Below are positions 6,067 to 10,289 of a stretch of DNA of 10,289 nucleotides, in pieces. Position numbers and translations under genes: made by a program. Position 1 is the stretch's first letter, and every line of letters begins with the position of its first letter. This stretch comes from Ruminococcaceae bacterium UBA794. GTDB lineage: Bacteria; Bacillota; Clostridia; Oscillospirales; Ruminococcaceae. The notes beneath the pieces were generated by a model that saw only the letters and a program-made list of their open reading frames with translations, was not told the origin of the DNA and searched no databases. The stretch spans positions 28,536 to 38,824 of the forward strand of contig DBIU01000110.1 of the NCBI GenBank assembly GCA_002304735.1. The letters run 5' to 3'.

Positions 6067-6100
6067 TAATATGAGAAGTAACGATTTGAAGGAGCAGGAA

Positions 6101-7354
6101 ATGGATTTTTTTGAGTTTTCACCCGAGATTGAAAAGGCTTCGGAAGCCGCGCTGAAGAAGTGCGAGAAGCGGTTCGCGGAGCTTGACGAGCTTTGCGAAT
6201 ACAACGGAAAGCGCGTTCTGAAAGCGTTTATCGACAATCGCGTAAGCGAAATGCACTTAAAAGGCACGACGGGCTACGGTTACGGCGACGAGGGCAGGGA
6301 CAAGCTTGACACGGTTTTCGCGCAGGTTCTGGGCGCGGAGGACGCGCTTGTGCGGCATAATTTTGTGAACGGTACTCACGCAATTGTAACGGCGCTTTTC
6401 GGTATTCTGCGGAACGGCGACAACATACTTTTCGCGACGGGACTGCCTTATGATACAATTCAAGAGGCTGTTTTCGGGGAGAATGTGGGTTCGCTGCGCG
6501 ATTACGGGATAACAAGCACCGTGGTTTCGCTCGATGAAAGCGGAATGCCCGATTATACGAAAATTACCGAAAGCGCGGCGGGCTGTAAAGCGGCTTATAT
6601 TCAGCGTTCGCGGGGATATTCGCTTCGTCCGTCGTTCGATATCGACGTTATCGAAAAGATAATCAAGGGGGTTAAATCGGCAAATCCCGACTGTATAATT
6701 CTCGTGGACAATTGCTATGGCGAGCTTGTTGAAAAACGCGAACCGACGGCTGTCGGCGCGGATTTGATTGTCGGCAGTTTAATCAAGAATTTAGGCGGCG
6801 GAATTGCCGAAACGGGCGGCTACATAGCGGGCCGCGCGGATTTGATTGAGCAGTGCGCGTTCCGTCTGACAACGCCCGGCGCGGGAAAGGAAGTCGGCTG
6901 TTCGCTTAATCAAAGCCGCGGAATGTATCTCGGGCTGTTTCACGCGCCCGAGGCGGTCTGCGCGGCGCTGAAAACGTCCGTGTTTGCGGCGGCGCTGTTC
7001 GACGAGCTTGGCTACGAGGTTTTTCCGCGGTACGACGAAAAGCGCACGGACATAATCGCCGCGATAAAGCTGCACGGCGAAAAGGAGCTGATACGCTTCT
7101 GCGAGGGTATTCAGAGCGGCTCTCCGATTGACAGCTCTGCGCTTCCCGAGCCTTGGGATATGCCCGGCTACGACAGCAAGGTAATAATGGCTGCCGGCGC
7201 GTTTACAATGGGCGCATCGATTGAGCTTTCGGCGGACGCGCCGCTTCGAGAGCCGTATGCCGTGTGGGTACAGGGCGGACTTACGTTCCCGACGGGAAAA
7301 ACGGGAATAATGCTCGCCGCAGACAGAATAGTGAGAGGCGGAAACGATGGTTAA
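6101..7354 (+). CDS. Methionine gamma-lyase family / 'aluminium resistance' PLP enzyme
   Basis: A 417-residue pyridoxal-phosphate enzyme of fold type I, in the YnbB/'aluminium resistance protein' family of the Cys/Met metabolism superfamily. Family motifs are GTTGYGYGDEGRDKLD (55-70), VRHNFVNGTHAI (84-95), IQRSRGYSLRPS (167-178) and VDNCYGEL (202-209, D203 contacts the PLP ring nitrogen). GSLIKNLGGG (225-234) contains the probable Schiff-base lysine K229. No substrate is established for the family, so neither the lyase nor the metal-resistance name should be taken as function. ATG at 6101 follows AAGGAG (6089-6094) by six bases and lies downstream of the predicted transcription start. The gene heads an operon with the two genes that follow, overlapping the next by eight bases. 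Confidence 0.92.
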   Translation: MDFFEFSPEIEKASEAALKKCEKRFAELDELCEYNGKRVLKAFIDNRVSEMHLKGTTGYGYGDEGRDKLDTVFAQVLGAEDALVRHNFVNGTHAIVTALFGILRNGDNILFATGLPYDTIQEAVFGENVGSLRDYGITSTVVSLDESGMPDYTKITESAAGCKAAYIQRSRGYSLRPSFDIDVIEKIIKGVKSANPDCIILVDNCYGELVEKREPTAVGADLIVGSLIKNLGGGIAETGGYIAGRADLIEQCAFRLTTPGAGKEVGCSLNQSRGMYLGLFHAPEAVCAALKTSVFAAALFDELGYEVFPRYDEKRTDIIAAIKLHGEKELIRFCEGIQSGSPIDSSALPEPWDMPGYDSKVIMAAGAFTMGASIELSADAPLREPYAVWVQGGLTFPTGKTGIMLAADRIVRGGNDG

Positions 7355-7901
7355 GAAAATGATGGCGATTTCGGCGGTATCGCTTGCGCTGCTGTTTGCG
7401 TTCTGGGGAATATTCCTAAACACGGATAAAATGCTGTATTTCTCGCTCGGAATAGTGGCGATGACCGTTTGTTATCACTTTACGATAAGACTGGTTATCG
7501 GGTGCGTGTATGATTATTTTCTGCGAAACTGCGTTGATTACAAGAGAAAATGGTTTACCGAGCGAAGCTTTGAGAAAAAGCTCTACAAAACGCTTCGCGT
7601 GAAGAAGTGGAAGGATTACGTTCCGACGGCGGACGAGAGCCTGTTTTCCCTTGAAAAAAAGACGCCGAAGCAGATAATTATGGCGGGCTGTCAGGCGGAA
7701 ATTGTCCACGAAACCTGCGCGGCGGCGGGACTTTTGGCGATGTTTTTGGCGTTTCCGTTCGGAGAATTTTGGGTATTTTTCGCAACGTCAATACTTGCGG
7801 CGCTGTGCGACCTCGTTTTTGTCGCGATACAGCGCTACAACCGCCCGCGCCTGCTGAGGCTTATGGAGAAAACGCGCGATAAAGCGAAAAATAACGCGTG
7901 A
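7347..7901 (+). CDS. Small membrane protein, CrtO-like acyltransferase family
   Basis: A 184-residue integral membrane protein with hydrophobic segments at about 5-24, 29-52, 123-140 and 141-161. A cytoplasmic-looking basic region lies between the second and third. Motifs KKWKDYVP (86-93), AEIVHE (117-122) and QRYNRPRL (162-169) resemble the family annotated as glycosyl-4,4'-diaponeurosporenoate acyltransferase (CrtO), which in Staphylococcus performs the last step of staphyloxanthin synthesis. No other carotenoid gene is seen here, so the substrate is probably different and the name is only a family label. The start overlaps the PLP-enzyme gene by eight bases behind an AGAGGCGG ribosome site, so co-translation is likely. 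Membrane topology is by eye. Confidence 0.65.
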   Translation: MVKKMMAISAVSLALLFAFWGIFLNTDKMLYFSLGIVAMTVCYHFTIRLVIGCVYDYFLRNCVDYKRKWFTERSFEKKLYKTLRVKKWKDYVPTADESLFSLEKKTPKQIIMAGCQAEIVHETCAAAGLLAMFLAFPFGEFWVFFATSILAALCDLVFVAIQRYNRPRLLRLMEKTRDKAKNNA

Positions 7902-7933
7902 TTACGCGAAAAACAGATTTAAGGAGAATTGAA

Positions 7934-8812
7934 ATGATAAAGAGTATGACAGGCTTCGGGAGAGCGGAAGCCGTTCTTAACGGAAGAAGCATAACGGTTG
8001 AAATTCGCTCGGTAAATCATCGTTATTATGAATTTTCGTGCCGTTTGCCGAGAAGTATGAATTTCGCGGAGGAGAAGATTAAGTCGTTCCTCTACGGCAA
8101 GATTTCGCGCGGAAAGGTCGAGGTTTCGGTTCTGGTGCAGAACGTCGCGGCGGTATCCGAGAAAATCACGGTAAACAAAGAGGTTATTTCGGAGTACATA
8201 ACGGCGCTGCGCGAGATAAAGGACGAGATGAATTTAACGGATAATCTCTCGCTTTCCGACGTGATGAGGATACCCGACGCGTTTACCGTCGTAAAGGCGG
8301 AAACGGACGAGGAACAGCTCTGGGAGGACCTCAAAAGCGTTCTTAGCGCGGCTTTGGACAACTTTGTCAAGATGCGCGAAACCGAGGGCGCGAAAATGCG
8401 CGCGGATATTCTGTCGAGGCTTGAGGTTATCGAGAAGAACGTGAGCGTTGTCGAGGAGCGCTCGCCGAAGATTGTCGAGGATTACAGAAATCGGCTTTAC
8501 GACAGAATGTGCGAGGTGCTTGAGGGCAGGAATATCGACGAGGGAAGAATACTTCTCGAAGCGGGAATTTTCTCGGAGAAAACTGCCGTCGATGAGGAAA
8601 CCGTCCGCCTGCGCTCGCATATTTCGCAGCTTCGCGGAATGCTCGAAAGCGACGAGCCGATAGGCAGAAAGCTCGATTTTCTCGTGCAGGAAATGAACCG
8701 CGAAACAAACACGATAGGCTCGAAGGTGCAGGATATCGAGGTTACGAAGATTGTCGTTGACCAAAAGAGCGAAATCGAGAAAATCCGCGAGCAAATTCAG
8801 AATATCGAGTAA
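7934..8812 (+). CDS. YicC/YloC family endoribonuclease
   Basis: A 292-residue protein of the YicC family, whose E. coli member is an endoribonuclease implicated in small-RNA turnover. The N-terminus MIKSMTGFGRAE and NHRYYEFSCRLPRS are hallmark sequences of the YicC N-terminal domain (about 1-155). The C-terminal DUF1732 domain ends with KLDFLVQEMNRETNTIGSK (246-264) and a conserved helix containing DQKSEIEKIREQIQNIE. ATG at 7934 follows AAGGAG (7921-7926) by seven bases and matches the family N-terminus, whereas an in-frame upstream start at 7898 would add 12 unrelated residues. It follows the membrane-protein gene by 32 bases. In many Clostridia this gene precedes remA, gmk and rpoZ. Here the next gene is instead a riboswitch-controlled ribU. 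Confidence 0.95.
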   Translation: MIKSMTGFGRAEAVLNGRSITVEIRSVNHRYYEFSCRLPRSMNFAEEKIKSFLYGKISRGKVEVSVLVQNVAAVSEKITVNKEVISEYITALREIKDEMNLTDNLSLSDVMRIPDAFTVVKAETDEEQLWEDLKSVLSAALDNFVKMRETEGAKMRADILSRLEVIEKNVSVVEERSPKIVEDYRNRLYDRMCEVLEGRNIDEGRILLEAGIFSEKTAVDEETVRLRSHISQLRGMLESDEPIGRKLDFLVQEMNRETNTIGSKVQDIEVTKIVVDQKSEIEKIREQIQNIE

Positions 8813-8818
8813 AAACGC

Positions 8819-8847
8819 TTGACAAAACGCGGGAAATGTAATATAAT
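8819..8847 (+). promoter_or_regulatory. Sigma-A promoter of the ribU transcript
   Basis: TTGACA (8819-8824) and TATAAT (8842-8847) are perfect consensus boxes with a 17-base spacer, beginning only seven bases after the yicC stop. Predicted transcription starts near 8854, upstream of the whole FMN aptamer. Confidence 0.9.
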
Positions 8848-8878
8848 GTAGCAGTGAAGCAATTCACGAAAAATTTTA

Positions 8879-8996
8879 TCTGTTTCGGGGCGGGGTGAGA
8901 GTCCCCACCGGCGGTTAAAGTCCGCGAGCGGCGTGTTTTCGCTGTTGAATCGGTGAAATTCCGATACCGACGGTATAGTCCGGAGGAAAGAACAGA
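8879..8996 (+). ncRNA. FMN riboswitch (RFN element)
   Basis: The sequence carries the conserved blocks of the RFN aptamer in order. These are CGGGGCGGGGTGAGAGTCCCC near 8886-8906, ACCGGCGGTTAAAGTCCGCGAGC near 8907-8929, a variable hairpin, TCGGTGAAATTCCGATACCGA around 8950-8970, and CGGTATAGTCCGGAGGAAAGA to 8991. Closing stem P1 pairs TCTGTT (8879-8884) with AACAGA (8991-8996). The element binds flavin mononucleotide and normally shuts off downstream riboflavin genes when FMN is plentiful. A terminator 23 bases further on provides the off state. Confidence 0.96.
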
Positions 8997-9019
8997 ACAC
9001 AAATAGCTGATATTTGCGT

Positions 9020-9055
9020 CCCCGATTTTTGGATTATTCCAAAGGTCGGGGTTTT
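9020..9055 (+). terminator. Riboswitch expression-platform terminator
   Basis: CCCCGATTTTTGG (9020-9032) pairs with CCAAAGGTCGGGG (9039-9051) around ATTATT, using two G-U pairs, and is followed by TTTTGTT. It lies between the FMN aptamer and ribU and fits FMN-induced termination. It may also end transcripts reading through from yicC, which lacks its own terminator. Confidence 0.88.
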
Positions 9056-9089
9056 GTTCAAGAAAGCGCACCCTGAGGAAAGGGACAAT

Positions 9090-9707
9090 ATGGAAAACAC
9101 GGTTAAACAAGGGAAAAAGGTCGATGTAAGGCGGCTTGTTTTCACGGCGCTTATGGCTGCGATTTCATACCTGCTTGCGGAATTTATGGAGTTTAAGATA
9201 CCGATAATGCCGAGCTTTATCACGCTTGATTTTTCGGATATGCCCGCGATGCTCGCTTCGCTGACGATGGGACCCGTTTCGGGAGTTTTGGTGTGTTTAA
9301 TCAAGAACGTGATAGGCTGTATGACGTCGCACACGGCTTGCGTCGGGGAGCTTTCAAACTTTATTTTGGGAGCGGCGCTTGTGCTTCCTGCGGGAATTAT
9401 CGCGCACAGGAAGAAAAATTTGTCGCGCGCGGTTGTCGGCTGCTCCGTGGGCGCGGTAACCTCGGCGGCTTTCGGATTTGCGTCGAATTATTTCCTCATC
9501 TATCCGCTTTTTGCGAAAATAGGCTGGTCAACGGAAGCGATTGTCGGTATGTACCAAAAAATATTGCCGAGCGTAAACAATCTCGCGGAGTGCCTGCTGA
9601 TATTCAACGTGCCGTTTACGTTCGTAAAAGGCGCGATTGCGGCGGCGTTCTCGCTTGTTTTGTATAAACACCTAAGACCTGTGTTCAGCAGTATTTACAG
9701 GGAGTGA
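9090..9707 (+). CDS. ribU: RibU, riboflavin-binding S-component of an ECF transporter
   Basis: A 205-residue membrane protein that captures riboflavin and works with the shared ECF energising module (EcfA/EcfA'/EcfT), which is not encoded here. It has about six hydrophobic helices, and the basic N-terminus ends in VRRLVFTALMAAISYLL. RibU-type sequence features are LDFSDMPAMLAS (46-57), the ECF contact-helix pattern of small residues, GELSNF (86-91), SNYFLIYPL (132-140) and FNVPFTFVKG (172-181). ATG at 9090 follows AGGAAAGG (9076-9083). An in-frame TTG at 9054 is rejected because it sits in the terminator T-run. The FMN riboswitch upstream strongly supports riboflavin as substrate. Its stop overlaps an alternative GTG start of the next gene. 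Confidence 0.94.
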   Translation: MENTVKQGKKVDVRRLVFTALMAAISYLLAEFMEFKIPIMPSFITLDFSDMPAMLASLTMGPVSGVLVCLIKNVIGCMTSHTACVGELSNFILGAALVLPAGIIAHRKKNLSRAVVGCSVGAVTSAAFGFASNYFLIYPLFAKIGWSTEAIVGMYQKILPSVNNLAECLLIFNVPFTFVKGAIAAAFSLVLYKHLRPVFSSIYRE

Positions 9708-9715
9708 AACGAAAA

Positions 9716-10261
9716 ATGTCGTTAAAACAGGCTTTTAAGCACTTTCGCACGATAACGAGGCATCGCCGCCGCGTGATTGCACACTGCGCGAAAGCAGGAA
9801 TATTTTGGCAGGGACTGCGCCACGATTTGTCGAAATTCACGCCGACCGAGTTTATTCCGGGAGCGCGGTATTATCAAGGAACGCGCTCGCCGAACGAGGG
9901 AGAACGCGAGGCATACGGCTATTCAAAGGCTTGGCTTCACCACAAGGGGAGAAACCGCCACCATTTTGAATACTGGGTTGACTACAACCCGAAAACGCGA
10001 AGGCAGGAGCCTGTGAAAATGCCGCTGAGATTTGTTGCGGAGATGTTCTGCGACAGAGTTGCGGCGAGTAAGATTTATCAGGGCAAAAATTACACGGACG
10101 ACTGCGCGCTGAACTATTTTCTCCGCGCGAAGCAGAACAGGATTATTCACGAAAAAACGTCGGATTTGCTTGAAAGCTGGCTCAAAATGCTTGCGGAAAA
10201 GGGCGAAAAGGAAACTTTCGCATACGTCAAGGATTTTGTGAAGCATAATGACGATTATTGA
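9716..10261 (+). CDS. DUF5662-like protein, possible HD-type metal site
   Basis: A 181-residue soluble, basic protein resembling the DUF5662 family common in Clostridia, whose function is not established to my knowledge. Conserved-looking elements are KHFRTITRHR (8-17), H23, WQGLRHDLSKFTPTEF (31-46) with H36-D37, HHKGRNRHHFEYW (75-87) and EMFCDR (109-114) with D113. The order H, HD, HH/HH, D is like that of HD-domain metal phosphohydrolases, but this is inference. ATG at 9716 follows AGGGAG (9699-9704) by 11 bases. The alternative GTG at 9704 overlaps the ribU stop by four bases and adds four residues. Either start indicates coupling to ribU, so it should share FMN-riboswitch control unless a hidden promoter exists. 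No terminator is visible before the window ends. Confidence 0.75.
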   Translation: MSLKQAFKHFRTITRHRRRVIAHCAKAGIFWQGLRHDLSKFTPTEFIPGARYYQGTRSPNEGEREAYGYSKAWLHHKGRNRHHFEYWVDYNPKTRRQEPVKMPLRFVAEMFCDRVAASKIYQGKNYTDDCALNYFLRAKQNRIIHEKTSDLLESWLKMLAEKGEKETFAYVKDFVKHNDDY

Positions 10262-10289
10262 AAAACGGACTGCCGAGAAAGGTACAGAT

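Noticed and set aside
6020..6100. Upstream in-frame starts of the PLP enzyme (6020, 6071)
   Set aside because: They lie inside or at the edge of a perfect sigma-A promoter, before or at the predicted transcript start. ATG 6101 has a proper ribosome site.
1..10289. Search for a defence, toxin-antitoxin, mobile or other novel multi-gene system
   Set aside because: Every substantial gene belongs to a housekeeping, sporulation or known small family, with even composition and no repeats or mobile-element signs. The ABC-F/exonuclease/HAD run was considered but offers no defence-specific hallmark.

Overview
The window looks like a chromosomal segment of a spore-forming Clostridia-class Firmicute, perhaps of the Oscillospirales/Ruminococcaceae type. 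The reasons are a SpoIIID regulator, a YlmC/YmxH-family protein, strong AGGAGG-type ribosome sites, TTG starts and sigma-A promoters with 17-base spacers. The taxonomic guess is inference. Base composition looks near half GC and even throughout, and I see no transposase, phage gene, CRISPR array, tRNA or rRNA.

Left block (1-3727, plus strand): the 3' end of an unidentified gene, then a tight run of an ABC-F ATPase of the YkpA/YbiT type, a DEDDh exonuclease and a HAD-family hydrolase. Gaps are 5-16 bases or overlapping. A small PRC-barrel YlmC/YmxH-like gene follows after about 60 bases.

Central block (3743-5614, plus): a sigma-A promoter with an extended -10, a structured leader of about 120 bases, rpsB (ribosomal protein S2), tsf (EF-Ts) and a strong intrinsic terminator. 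The leader carries two hairpins whose loops share the same seven bases, which suggests possible S2 autoregulation.

Convergent/divergent sporulation island (5628-6066): spoIIID lies on the minus strand. It has its own terminator back to back with that of tsf, and a SigE-like promoter. Divergent from it is a perfect-consensus sigma-A promoter for the next operon. Sites resembling the SpoIIID box lie between or over the two promoters.

Right block (6101-8812, plus): a PLP enzyme of the methionine gamma-lyase/'aluminium resistance' family, an overlapping small membrane protein resembling the CrtO acyltransferase family, and a YicC/YloC endoribonuclease. A third perfect sigma-A promoter then drives a complete FMN riboswitch with a terminator. 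This controls ribU (riboflavin S-component of an ECF transporter) and a downstream DUF5662-like gene.

Most of the window is core housekeeping and sporulation sequence. I found no convincing undescribed multi-gene system. The items most worth a second look are the rpsB leader, the degenerate second ATPase site of the ABC-F protein, the spoIIID divergent control region, and the DUF5662 gene apparently under FMN-riboswitch control.
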